From the NCBI RefSeq assembly GCF_008831285.2, contig NC_045151.1:7265682-7329681 (forward strand): a DNA stretch of 64,000 bases, in the 5' to 3' direction. Source of the stretch: Nymphaea colorata (lineage: Eukaryota > Streptophyta > Magnoliopsida > Nymphaeales > Nymphaeaceae). Shown piece by piece: positions 44,973-56,056 of this stretch (position 1 is the stretch's first letter; every line of letters begins with the position of its first letter). A model generated the notes under the pieces. That model had not been told where the DNA came from and made no database searches. It was given only the letters and a program-made list of their open reading frames with translations. The position numbers and the translations under genes are program-made.

Positions 44973-45210
44973 AAAGCCTGTCTAAATGTCTAAGTCCAAC
45001 AACACAAATTAAGGAGAAAGAAACCTAACAGTCAATAAGGAAATACTTTATTCTTCACATGTCTGGGAGTTATTAGAATTGATATAACTTGAAAGCCTGT
45101 CTAAATGTCTAAGTCCAACAACACAAATTAAGGAGAAAGAAACCTAACAGTCAATAAGGAAATATTTTATTCTTCACATGTCTGGGAGTTATTAGAATTA
45201 ATATAACTCG
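44973..45210 (+). repeat. Tandem duplication, 119 bp x 2
   Basis: AAAGCCTGTCTAAATGTCTA starts each unit (44973 and 45092). Units are almost identical. Confidence 0.93.
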
Positions 45211-46126
45211 ACTGGTCTGAATCAACCTCTCAATGAAGACTGTTAAGCTCTTATTAGTAAATTCCAGACTTGGTGTAAACAAATGAACCCAATTTGAGCA
45301 GTTTGAATCCACACTTGTAGCTTGGACGAGTTGATCAAGTTACACGGACTTCGCCAGGTTTTTGTTGTGACCAGTTCAATCCAAAACTTCAAGTGGGTAG
45401 TTGCCTACTTGGACTGTGTTGCCAGGCCACTAGTTGGGATTCAGTGAGTTTGCCAATTTATGATGTCACTTAGTTCATTAGTCCCATTCACAAATGAAAT
45501 ACTCCTTGGTCTTGGATGTATTTTTTTGTTGGGGGGGGGGCGGAGGGGGAGTAGCTGAGAGCTATGGATGTGTAACTAAAAATGTTTGAGATGGTTTGAT
45601 TCTTGTAGGTGGTAAATTCACATATTCTGACTTGTTTGAAAACCTAATATAGAAATAGGGATTGAGCAAGCTTAGCTGTCTAGAATACGCCATGATGAAG
45701 AAAAACTGGTGAAGGAAAGTCAAAGTAGTAAATATAGGCTAGGGACAGATAAACATTGTTGCATCGTAGAATTAGACGAATATGAAACATCAACCTGGGA
45801 AAAAATAGCATTAGGAGGATGATGATGGTTAATTGAAACAAGTTATGACAGAAATTAGTATGGTGAATAACCTTTTCCTTATAGACTGGAGTTGTAGGAT
45901 ACAGAGTTGTGAAGTTTCACTTTTTTTATATATATTATGTGCATAGAATGATTCTATTTTTAGATAGTCTCTGTGATTGATTAGATGCAATTCTTGTGTA
46001 GAATGCCTCTAAAATGCATGGAGTTTGGACCTTGATTGAAAGGTGGACATAAATGGGCGGAGAAGAACAAAATATCATGATAGATACAAATGGAAAATAA
46101 GAAGGAGAGGACTGAAAGATAGTGTA

Positions 46127-46300
46127 GGAAGAGAGATGGAATTAGGATAGCATGAAGAAGACTTTTGGAGTTTACTTCAATGATGATATACTCTAATATC
46201 AGATTAACAGTGAAGGAAGAGATAGGGTATTAGATAACATGAAGAAGGCTTTTGGGAGTTTACTTCAATAATGATATACTCTAATGCCACATTAACAAGT
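46127..46300 (+). repeat. Tandem duplication, about 87 bp x 2
   Basis: Units starting AGGAAGAGA at 46127 and 46214, both containing TTTACTTCAATRATGATATA. Diverged at several positions. Confidence 0.85.
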
Positions 46301-47013
46301 ATAAATAGCATGCTGTGGAATGTGAACTACGGTCAAGTAGTATCCAAATTATGGACTTGGTGCTATGGGCAGGGTTGGTTGGGGGCGATATACTGGGTGG
46401 GTAACTTGATGGGTAACTTGAACTTATGTTATGAGATCCATATCCACAAATAAAGGAGGCATGAAATAGCATCTTCTTCTCATAAGGTGCTGGGAATTGT
46501 GCATTGCTTGATAACATCCTGTTAGCACCGTTCTTGCTAACTCCTGTTTTGCACTCACCCACACGAGAGACAGAGCCCAGCTTTGTCTGGATGACTCAAA
46601 TTCTTCATTGCCTTTTAGGGTTATCTTGCCTTACAATATATACAAGTGTCGTGGGCAGGGTCTATTGCATAACTGGAGTAGCCACCCGACCCGATGCAAG
46701 CTAACAGACTCGCTGGGTCATAACTAAGGGCCCAAAATACACAAGAGTCTGAAGACTGAAACTAAGAAATGCATGACAGGCTCCCCACACAAGCGTTATC
46801 GGTACTGTGCCTAACACATCCCTTGTTACTATTTTTTCTCAATGACATTCTTTCAATGTCTTGATAATATCTTATAAAAAGGCCTGAGACTCACTTTTTT
46901 CGTTTTTTTGTTTTTGTTTTTGTCCTATCGAATACATCTTGCTTGTCCAAATATGTTTTTGTAGTGTTTTTTATGTTTTTGGACATGGGAATACAATTAT
47001 ATAGCATGTTAAA

Positions 47014-47180
47014 CTTGTTGAGCACTGACATTGGTAGCAGATTATTGACTGGTCCTGTTCAAGTGTTGATACTTGTTGAGCACTGACATTGGCACCAGAT
47101 TATCACTGCCCACATAACATAGTTTTTGTTTCTTCTAGTTCATTGGTTTAAACTTGTTGGACACTGACATTGGTATCCAT
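47014..47180 (+). repeat. Short direct repeats, three copies
   Basis: CTTGTTGAGCACTGACATTG at 47014 and 47072, and a one-base variant at 47153. Confidence 0.85.
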
Positions 47181-47533
47181 GTCTGCACCTCAGTTTTTCC
47201 TTCTTCTAATTCATTGATTTGTATGCAGAGTTGCCTGAATAAATCATGCAAAGAAGGCCTGTTAGACTGTTAATGATATCTTTGGTTTTGTAATGTAAGA
47301 CTTTGTCGAATGTGAACAAACCGGTAAAAGGATAGTGATAAACTTTTTTCTTGGCAATAGCTGCTTAGCTTGAGTACTTGTCCTTTTACACATTGAGAGA
47401 AGATAATTAACTCTGTGAACTTTAATTCTCCTTTGACTCACATGGTGCCTGGTATTAATCAAGAATAGGTCACCGTTTGGCTTCCTCTGTGTTGTCAAAT
47501 ATCTAACTTACGGGCTGTGGAATTGTTCTGCAG

Positions 47534-47631
47534 TATGTGAACATGCATATTCCTTGGCACAGAACTTGGATCCTGATAGTGAGGGAAGGGGTGTCTTGCA
47601 ATTCAAAACTGGTCTCATGTCGGTTATCAAG
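47534..47631 (+). pseudogene. CALS9-like: Callose synthase exon 2
   Basis: CEHAYSLAQNLDPDSEGRGV then LQFKTGLMSVIK; acceptor CTGCAG, donor AAG|GTACAT. Intact. Confidence 0.92.
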
Positions 47632-47890
47632 GTACATGAATATTTATGTCTTTATGACTTTAAGTCATTTAGTTAGACTAACATATTTAAAGGTAATGTT
47701 TATGTCGTCTGCTTTGACATATATTTTTTTAAGTAGCATATAAATCTTTATCTCTTTTTCTTCACCTTTTTTAGAAGCCAACTTTTATTTTTAACTCTCT
47801 CCAGTCATCCTTGAGATGAGCTTCTCCAAAGCTCTTATGTGAGTTCTGTTTTCAAAACAATTTACAGCTCTCGATTTTTATTTTTTCCAG

Positions 47891-48002
47891 CAAAAACTTG
47901 GCAAACGAGAAGCAGGAGCCATAGATAGGACCCAGGACATTGCCCGTTTGCAGGAGTTTTACAAGCTACAGGGAAAAATACAAAATAGATGAGTTACAAA
48001 TG
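47891..48002 (+). pseudogene. CALS9-like: Callose synthase exon 3, frameshifted
   Basis: QKLGKREAGAIDRTQDIARL then QEFYKL. One base is missing, so YREKYKIDEL lies in another frame and the read frame stops at 47991. The donor is not recognisable. Confidence 0.85.
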
Positions 48003-48298
48003 TTTCTTTTATATGTAATCAGCTTATGATTTTTTTTTTTGAAAATATTGTAAAAAAGTGCTATAGGTCCTTTTATCATATTTTGGTGAAATTGATGGCC
48101 TTAGCTTGTAAACTAGTTTAGTAGTTTTTAGGGCCCTTATGCCTGCTATTTTCACTACATGGTTAAATGAATTTTGTTTAATTTATATTAGATGTTGTGC
48201 GATGCTTTTGCAGGAAGTCCTGTTTAACTAAAATCTGCATATCATATGATTGCCCATCCCACGATATATTTTAACTTACTGTTTTATTGTTAATCCAG

Positions 48299-48418
48299 TT
48301 TAGAATGCAGAAGCATGAAAAGGAAGAGGGTTTTGGCAACATTGAAAGTTGAGCGGTTGTTGAACAGCTCAGTAAGGAAGTATCCCCAGAAGATGCAGAC
48401 AAATTAATTCCTGAAGAG
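48299..48418 (+). pseudogene. CALS9-like: Callose synthase exon 4, frameshifted
   Basis: SMKRKRVLATLKV, then a frame change to VVEQLSKEVSPEDADKLIPE; donor GAG|GTTGGT. Confidence 0.82.
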
Positions 48419-48622
48419 GTTGGTTCTTTAAATTTTCATTGGTAGTACTGGTTAATAATGAACTCCAAAATGCTGACTTTTTGCTTTTCTAATTAACAAG
48501 TGCAGTCTGTGTTTTTGTTTATCTGAAAGTCATTATGTTCCATTTCTCGTGCTCCTGTTTGATTTATTCTTTTCCCTTTGCTTTATTGGCCTTTATATAA
48601 CCAAAGGTTCATTTTTCTCCAG

Positions 48623-48733
48623 TTGAAAAGGGTTATGAAATCAGATGCTGCAATGTCAGAGGATCTAAATGCTGATAACATTGTACCACTGGATTCTCCA
48701 TCTTCAACAAATATGATTGTTTCTTTTCCTGAG
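48623..48733 (+). pseudogene. CALS9-like: Callose synthase exon 5
   Basis: LKRVMKSDAAMSEDLNADNI then VPLDSPSSTNMIVSFPE; acceptor CTCCAG, donor GAG|GTAAAA. Intact. Confidence 0.88.
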
Positions 48734-48806
48734 GTAAAAGATTGTGGAAACATGAATATTTTGTCTGGGGAACATCTTTGATTGGCTTCTTTATACCTAT
48801 TCTGAG

Positions 48807-48932
48807 GTTAAAGCTGCTATTTCAGCACTCAGATACCACAGTGGATTACCAAAGTTGCCTAATACCTTCTCTGTGCCAGCAACAAGGACTGCAGACGTAC
48901 TAGATTTTTTGCAGTATGTATTTGGATTTCAG
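48807..48932 (+). pseudogene. CALS9-like: Callose synthase exon 6
   Basis: VKAAISALRYHSGLPKLPNT then FSVPATRTADVLDFLQYVFG; donor CAG|GTTGGT. Intact. The next family segment (QREH...NEQSR) is not found in the window. Confidence 0.9.
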
Positions 48933-50530
48933 GTTGGTCCTGATGAAATTCTTTCATCTCTGGAATTCTATCATCTCTGGTTGTGTACATCTTTGATGAG
49001 CTTATGTTACAAACATTTCAGCTTTCTTTACAAGATTTAGGTTTTACTTGATTTTTCTCTTAGGTAATGTGTGGCTACGGATGTGACTGACAGTTTTTGC
49101 AACATCACAGCATCGATAGGAAATTGGCTTCAATGTTATTTACAACGAAGTAGTATGTTATTTTCAAAAGACTTGATGTTACATAGATATAATGATATTA
49201 TTTGTATTTTTGTATAGGTTTGTCTAACCAAGATCTGTTGTGCCTATATATATATAAAACTTTTTTAAATTATCTATATTCCTGGGAAGGCTTGCCGAAA
49301 ATTAGCTATTTGGCTGTCTCCCATGCTAAGTTTGTTGTTTCATAACCTTATTGAAAATATTCTTTTAGTGTCGGTTACCAAGGTGCAAAAGAGCTTTTCC
49401 AAAAACTCTGGTTTTCTATTATCTTTTGTTGTTGATATGTCATTGTATCCCTATTTTGTCTGAATCATCATGCCTGCAATGTTTTGTAGGAACACAAACT
49501 AAAAGAGAAAACTATTGCTATGTGGCTCTGTACTTCTAATCTGTAAACTGAGAGGTGCTTATTTTTTAGTGTCATATCTTTAGGTTCTTTATTATTGTCT
49601 AAGCAGTTATATAATATATTTCGGTTTCCCTCCTTTTCACATTTCCCTTCCGCAAACCACACCTCTATAAATGATTTCATGTTTTCTGAAAACAAAATTT
49701 TTTTCTAAACTACAAGGCAGCCTGGTTTTGTATGTTTTGGAGCTTAGTGCTTATCAAACATGATATGTCATCTTGATCTTTTTTTAGTACTTCACCAGTT
49801 CCAAATTCTCTAATCAATGTTGTAAAATGCATAATGTAACCAGTACTGGTTGGCTCCAAACTTAGATATGTAACACACAAAATCACAAACATGGATTCCA
49901 TAAACATAATAAAATAACAACTAGATGCCATCTAAAATATGCACACTTTCATTAGAAATAATCAAAACTGACCACTTAAATGTCTCCCAATATTTAAATG
50001 GTACCGGAAAATAGTTTTTCATCATTGTCACACATTTCATTTAAAGTCTGTTCAACTTTTATGAAAAATCATTGGTTTGTCATGTTTGGAGTCACACATT
50101 TCTATGTGGTACGACTGCAAATTTGGCATAGTTTGCAATTTATTTCCCTTGTTGTTAGGGCAGTTTCTCTGTTTGTCCCTGTGAAGTGTGAACACCTGCA
50201 GTCTTTTGTGTACTTTTCCATTTTTTAACTATTTTCCTCATGACAACGATAATTCTGGCTACATGAGCTCTTGCATTTCGACATTGAAGTTGTCATTTCT
50301 AATCTTGTTTGCATTCTTGTTCTTTGTTAATACTCTGATAATTGTAACCGTTTTCAGTTGCCATTTCTAATGCTTCATCTTTTCTGTCCACATACTTTTA
50401 CTGAAAAAGTTGCAAAATTTGGTCTCAGTATGTAGTATTTATTTCTTCTGTGATCCTCATTCATGATTGAAATTACTATGAGCTTGTTATCTATTTGATG
50501 CTTGAGGCCAATTTCATATTATGCGTGCAG
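48933..50530 (+). other. Callose synthase interval lacking expected exons
   Basis: About 1.6 kb of AT-rich sequence where about 250 conserved residues should be encoded. I found none of them in any frame. Confidence 0.6.
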
Positions 50531-50633
50531 GGGCTGACTATCCTTGCTTTCAACAAAAGGAAGTTCAATTCAAAGACCTTAAATGAGCTAGTAAGTTTAG
50601 GTCCTACTTTTATAATAATGAAGTTTTTTGAGA
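50531..50633 (+). pseudogene. CALS9-like: Callose synthase exon 7
   Basis: GLTILAFNKRKFNSKTLNEL then VSLGPTFIIMKFFE; acceptor GTGCAG, donor GAGA|GTAAGT. Confidence 0.88.
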
Positions 50634-50742
50634 GTAAGTTTACCAGTACTGCTTGCAAGTCTCTTGCGTTGTTTCTTGATGTCATTTAGGAGGCAAGGAG
50701 TAGGTCATGATTTTACATCATCTGTTTCCTTTAATCGTGTAG

Positions 50743-50865
50743 GTGTATGGACATTGTCATGATGTATGGGGCACATTCAACAACTCGTCGTTTAGCTGTG
50801 ATGAGAATTGTTCTCCGTTTTCTTTGGTTTGGTGTTGCTTCAGCATTTGTATCATATCTTTATGT
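50743..50865 (+). pseudogene. CALS9-like: Callose synthase exon 8, frameshifted at start
   Basis: MDIVMMYGAHSTTRRLAVMR then IVLRFLWFGVASAFVSYLYV, a hydrophobic helix. One base appears missing after the acceptor GTGTAG. Confidence 0.85.
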
Positions 50866-51020
50866 GTGAGTTTTTTGTGTTGTTGTTTCTTTTTTAATCT
50901 GGAAGACTTCACTTTGATGTCGCTGCACCTACGGTTTTATGTTTATTTGTCCTCTGTTGAATCATGTAGTCATAGATTGTCAAATCTAAACTATGATAGT
51001 GATAAGTGATAACCATGCAG

Positions 51021-51195
51021 GAAGGGACTTCAAAATCCAAAGTCCGTTTTCTACAAGACCTACATCTTTGTTCTAATTGCATATGCAAGTGTCCAGCTGG
51101 CCTTTAGCCTACTCATGCGCATTCCAGCTTGTCATAGGCTGACAAACCGATGTGATCAATGGCTTGTTAGGAGATTTATCAAATGGATGCATCAG
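51021..51195 (+). pseudogene. CALS9-like: Callose synthase exon 9
   Basis: KGLQNPKSVFYKTYIFVLIA, a second hydrophobic helix with SLLMRIPACHRLTNRCDQW, ending FIKWMHQ; donor CAG|GTTTGG. Intact. Confidence 0.9.
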
Positions 51196-51286
51196 GTTTG
51201 GTTTCTCCATTGTTCTTCCCGTTGTATTTTCTATGGATCTTATTCATTTATTGTTGTTCCTAACAGCTGTTCTTTTCTGATTTAAG

Positions 51287-51339
51287 GAAAGGGATTATGT
51301 TGGACGAGGAATGTATGAGCGAACAACTGACTTTATCAA
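51287..51339 (+). pseudogene. CALS9-like: Callose synthase exon 10
   Basis: ERDYVGRGMYERTTDFIK with donor CAA|GTAAGT. No later exon is found before the window end, 12.7 kb away. Confidence 0.9.
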
Positions 51340-51515
51340 GTAAGTCTGTATTTTCCTGTGGAAATATCTTTGTCTTGTGCTCAAACATGGAATATTGTTT
51401 TAGTTTGATTTTGTATATATGAAGGATTTTTTAGGTGTTTGGGTGTGCCCATGACTAGGGTGGTTCTCTTGGCAGTTGTTTTGGCTTATTTCAATAGTGT
51501 TGTGCTTCACAATGG

Positions 51516-51577
51516 CTATGTCACATAGGTACGGGTACATACCATTTAAAAAAAAAAAACTTGAGTACGACCATATC

Positions 51578-51634
<57 letters not shown>

Positions 51635-51807
51635 GCAAAAATAAGAATTCAAAGTTTAAACAAACAGAACAACACATTCATGAGTCCAAAAAAAGAAAAG
51701 AATAAAAACGCTAATTTTTGGACAGAACTGAACTTGGTTAACATTGAGCATGTCCAAAAAAAAAGAAGGATATGGTCATGGGTATGTTGATCGTACTCGG
51801 GACGTAG
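51516..51807 (+). mobile_element. Short hAT-like non-autonomous element
   Basis: The left end CTATGTCACATAGGTACGGG equals the left end of the 56057-59437 element. The right end, read in reverse, starts CTACGTCCCGAGTACG, a poor but alignable partner. A TA/TG/TA microsatellite (51577-51633) lies inside. Flanks CACAATGG and CATGGGCT do not form a clean 8 bp target duplication, so the right boundary is tentative. Confidence 0.5.
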
Positions 51808-52609
51808 CATGGGCTCAGATTGCATTCTTCAGATGATTGTTTTGGATTCATCCAGGAAATTGCACTGGGATCCAGGGGTTATGGTTGGACTTTGTGAAGT
51901 AATGAATACTTATCTTAGGTTTGTATCAGACAGCCACACTGCCAAAAGAGAAAATTTTAGACTGAGGAGGAGGAAAACAAATAAGACACAGTTTGGTCCT
52001 CTTTTTTGCTTTTTTTTTGTCCTTGGTGTTTCTTTCTTGTTTCTGTTGCATAAATGTTTGGGTTTCAAGAATGCTTTCATTTTGATTCTTGATAGTGATG
52101 GCATTTCATTCTTTTGTAGCCCAATTGTGTGCAATTAGAATGTACATTTTCCTTGTACTCTTTTGGTTGTTAGGCACATTGGATTGGATGAATCCTTTTG
52201 GCTGTTGTGAAGTCCGACTCTTTAGTGTGTGAACTGGCCACACTCCCATGAACATGGTGCTCATGTTTTTTCATATTGATAAAATGTAGATATATGATTT
52301 TCTGGCTTCCTTTTCTCTTTTCTTCCTTCATGCAAGATCTTCAGTATGTGGATGAAGGGAAGACACCCTCGATCTTGTTTTGTGCTGCTGTTGGTGGAGA
52401 CTCAGGCCTGCACTAATGGTGTAGGCATATGTGAGAAAGCTAATAGGAAGACTGCTACCATCCAGATCTAATAGTATGGTTCCTTTTGATAAACTTGTTG
52501 ATGTTGTGTCTGTTGGAACTGATCTTGCTTATTTCTTACGCTTTCTATTACAAACTACTTAGTCATGCATAAGCTATAGAATGGTAGTAGAACTTATGTC
52601 AGTTAGATC
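51808..52609 (+). other. Unassigned sequence before hAT fragment
   Basis: Frame 51809-52138 ends in a Phe/Leu-rich stretch without known motif. No TIR for the downstream transposase was found here. Confidence 0.5.
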
Positions 52610-54148
52610 ATGCAGAGCCAAAAGGACAGCTTCGTACAATTTATCACTGATAATGCAGCAAATTATAAAGCTGCAGGTGAAATGTTAGCAGCACGATATG
52701 GGACATTTTATTGGAGTCCATGTGCTGCTCACTGTGTAAATCTTATGCTTCAGGATCTTGGTGAAAGAGGTGATATGAAGTTGACAGTTCATAGATGCCA
52801 AGAAATCACGAAGTTTATTTATAATCATGCTTATGTCTTGAATTTGATGAGGAAATTCACAAATGAGGCTGAATTGATTCGACCTGCACAAACACGGTTT
52901 GCTACAAATGTTTTGACTATGCAGGGTATAGTCAAGCAAAGAACTTCTCTCAGGCAGATGTTTTCAAGTGATGATTGGGCTGCATATCCACATGCCTATA
53001 AAAGAAAGGCAATGACAGTTGTGGATACCATCTTCGATGCTGACTTTTGGGAATCTTGTGTGCACTTATTGAAGATTTGTGTACCTCTAGTGAAAGTCCT
53101 CAGATTAGTTGATAGTGAAGATAGACCTTCTATTGGATATTTATATGAGTCTATGGACAGAGCCAAGGAGGCCATTAGAGATAATATGAAGGGGAAAAAA
53201 AGGTTGTACATGCCTATATGGAAGATTATAGATGAAAGGTGGTCAGGACAACTTCATCGCCCACTTCATGCAGCAGCCTACTACCTAAATCCTGATATTA
53301 GATATCTTCCCAGTTTTAAGAAGGACAGAGAGGTCGAGTATGGCATGTTGGATTGTATTGATGTATTAGTAAGTGATAGTAAAGAACAAGACGCCATCCA
53401 TATGTCGATCAACAAATATGATATGGCTTCTGGTACCATGGCGAGAGACACAGCAGTTCGATGCAGGACAACTATGCGTCCAGGTATTGGAAAAAGAGAC
53501 TTTATACTTTTTTTTTTTGTTGTTTAGCTTTTATTCTACCTTCTCACATATTTATTATGACAACATTTTTACTTTCCATCTGTTATTAGATTTGTGGTGG
53601 GAAAGGTTTGGGCCTGATTGCCCAGAATTAAGGAAGCTTGCAATTAGAATCCTCAGCCAAACATGTAGGGCAACTGGATGTGAAAGAAATTGAAGTGTAT
53701 TTCAACACATCCACAGTAAGAAGAGGAACAGGCTGGAACATAAAAGGTTGAATGACCTTGTTTACGTTCGTTACAATATGAAGTTGAGACAAAGGTAAAC
53801 ATTTGTTATACAAAATAGAAAATTCTAATATATATTTTAATCTCTAACAATTTGTTAAATTTTTCTCTTGTTAGGCAACTACAAACGACATCTATGAGGA
53901 AGCATCACAATCAATATGATCCTATCTTCATTGACCATTTTGATATATTAGATTCTTGGGTTGAAGAAGAACCATCTGCAATAATTGATGAGAACGATCT
54001 TGATTTTTTGAACGTTGAAGGAGCAACAGAGATTATTGATGAAGGAGAGGCTGGGGGAGAGCAATGGAATGTTGGTGACATTCCATTTGCAACAGAGGGG
54101 ATAGAAGAAGCAGTTAATGAAGAAAATGAAGATGATGATGAAGAATGA
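52610..54148 (+). pseudogene. hAT transposase (DUF659 end, core and hATC)
   Basis: Three exons. 52610-53483 has FITDNAANYKAAGEMLAARY, WSPCAAHCVNLMLQDLGERG, the conserved RPAQTRFATNVLTMQ and WKIIDERWSGQLHRPLHAAA. 53590-53794 has LWWERFGPDCPELRKLAIRI and CERN, TGA at 53691 where tryptophan is expected, and SVFQHIHSKKRNRLEHKRLN, the hATC dimerisation motif. 53875-54148 is a C-terminal acidic tail ending NEENEDDDEE. Introns have GT/AG borders. This family differs from the 56057-59437 transposase. The cysteine-rich N-terminus is missing. Confidence 0.88.
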
Positions 54149-54605
54149 AGATGATGATGCAAATGACGATTGACGATGCTTTTTGTTTTGACTTTTGAAA
54201 ACTATGTCAATATGTTCTGAGTTTTGACTTCTGAACTTATGAATTGTGATGTAATTGATAACTCTTAGGTTGCTTAGTATGTTATTTTGTTTTTTGAATG
54301 TTTGATTTCTTATTTTGGATTCTTGGAATGTCTTGTTCATATGCATACTTCACAGGTCATACTTCATATACATGAATGATGAATGTTCCTTTAAATACAT
54401 TTTCCTTGAATTTTTCTGATTTTTACTAGTTTTTTCGGATTTTTTTAGAATTTTTCTGATTTTTTTCTATTTTTTATAAATTTTTAATATTTTTTACAAA
54501 TTAAAAAATTAATTTTACGATACGTTACGATACATTTACGATACGTTACGATACGGCGTATAGGTCGGCCCGACCGATACATGATACGATATGACAGTGA
54601 TAACA
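52610..54605 (+). mobile_element. hAT transposon fragment, 5'-truncated
   Basis: Carries the C-terminal two thirds of a hAT transposase (52610-54148) and a probable right end rich in ATACGTTACGATAC words up to about 54605. The BED zinc finger half and the left TIR are absent. Confidence 0.7.
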
Positions 54606-55510
54606 TTGGTCTTCAGTACTACTTTCATGTACTGACACATTGGCTTGTCAAGTTATGTTTCTCCACCTTTTCTCTTAAACTATAGTTTCTAACAATGGCC
54701 TCAGAGAGCCACAATTATCATCTGTTCCTATGCCTTAGGTTTGATGCTATAAGTGACTCAAGGATCTCAGTTCTGTCCAATATCAGTCTGTTGTTATAAG
54801 TCTGTAACAACCATTGGTTATCCGTGTTCAAGCAAAGTGGTTGAGAAGCACTGAAGTCATGTTCAAGTCTGTCACTTAACGTACAAGTGATACAACCAAT
54901 ACCATCTTCAGTGCTGGTTCTGTAATCTGGATTTGAATTACATTACCCTAACCAGAAACACTAAGTAGACATTAGGAAGGAGAATCTATATTGAATCCTG
55001 AGTCTCAGGCAAGAGTCCATGTCATCATAATTTAAACGAACCTTGGATGTGATTTTTAGTATTTTTTATTTTCAAAGGATTTGCTTATTTATATGGCATC
55101 ACTAGCATTTTACATATCCAACATACAATAATCCAAATTGGAATGACTACTTATTGTTGCAATTTCCATGGTTTCTGTTTTTGGTTGCTGGTCTAGCAAC
55201 TCTTGTTCTGCGTAAAATGCAAGAGGGAGTTTTGATAGGATTTGTTTCCTATAAGGACCACAAAAGTTTGATGCATAATAGCGAGAAAGAAATGTAATGT
55301 AGCATGGAGTAGAATTGATCCAAGAATAAATCCAAGATGCTTATTTATTGCTTCCCCCTTTTTCCTCTATCCTTTCTTCCTTGTCCACATTTATATCATG
55401 ATATTGTAAAATAATTCATGACTATTGACTGGAGTGGTGATGATGAGGAGAGGAAGAGATGGGTTGGGTAAAAATTGAATGTGGGGGAAGGAGTGCGAAA
55501 AAAGACTAAT
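54606..55510 (+). other. Spacer between hAT elements
   Basis: No recognisable gene or repeat. Confidence 0.5.
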
Positions 55511-55612
55511 GTAGTAACCTATGTTGCATGGACACGGATGCGGGTGTCAATGTCGAAGATAGGTACGAGTGTTGGACATGGTATGCCTTAAAAGATTAGA
55601 CATTTGGACACA

Positions 55613-55645
<33 letters not shown>

Positions 55646-56056
55646 AATTTTGAAGTGTAAAACATGTCAATGCTGATTTAAAATCTTTTGTATAATTAAT
55701 TAGTTAACTGTTTAATAGATTTATTTGTTTACATTTATATTAAGTATTAACGCTACTTCTGTCCAATGAGAATTTTAATTAAATAAAATAAAGTTTTTTA
55801 AAAAAATTGTTTCTAAAAGATGACTTCTGGTCATCTTTTTTTAACAGGATCATAGACCCTTGTCATCCTCTTTAAATGACAACAAGGGGTGTAGACAAAG
55901 AACGGACGGGAAATGAGAAAGAAAGGGGGAAGTGAGTGAAGGGAGGAAAGATAAAAAAGAAGAGAGAAATAAGCAACACAGCTGCTCAAAACTATCATAG
56001 TTAAAAAATGGAGTGTCTTGGAAGTGTCGATGAGTGTCGGTGCGGTACCTGGCCGG

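Larger units (their letters stand above)
43600..47533 (+). other. Remainder of callose synthase intron 1
   Basis: No gene. Contains three local duplications (44973-45210, 46127-46300, 47014-47180) and a G-run near 45533. Frames at 46271-46562 are unsupported. Confidence 0.55.
36890..51339 (+). pseudogene. CALS9-like: Callose synthase gene (CALS9/GSL10-like), N-terminal half, damaged
   Basis: Callose synthases are multi-pass plasma membrane beta-1,3-glucan synthases of about 1900 residues. Ten coding exon remnants match the N-terminal cytosolic part and first transmembrane helices: 37555-37751, 47534-47631, 47891-about 48002, 48299-48418, 48623-48733, 48807-48932, 50531-50633, 50743-50865, 51021-51195, 51287-51339. 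Block order and sequences (ILCEHAYSLAQNLDP, FKTGLMSVIK, TFIIMKFFES, ERDYVGRGMYERTTDFIK) fit CALS9/GSL10 from memory. About 250 residues between exons 6 and 7 are missing, as is everything after exon 10, including the glucan synthase catalytic domain. Frameshifts occur near the start codon and in exons 3, 4 and 8. Copia C sits in the first coding intron. Confidence 0.88.

Noticed and set aside
53911-54346. Ser-rich minus-strand frames
   Set aside because: They are antisense shadows of the acidic tail of the hAT transposase.
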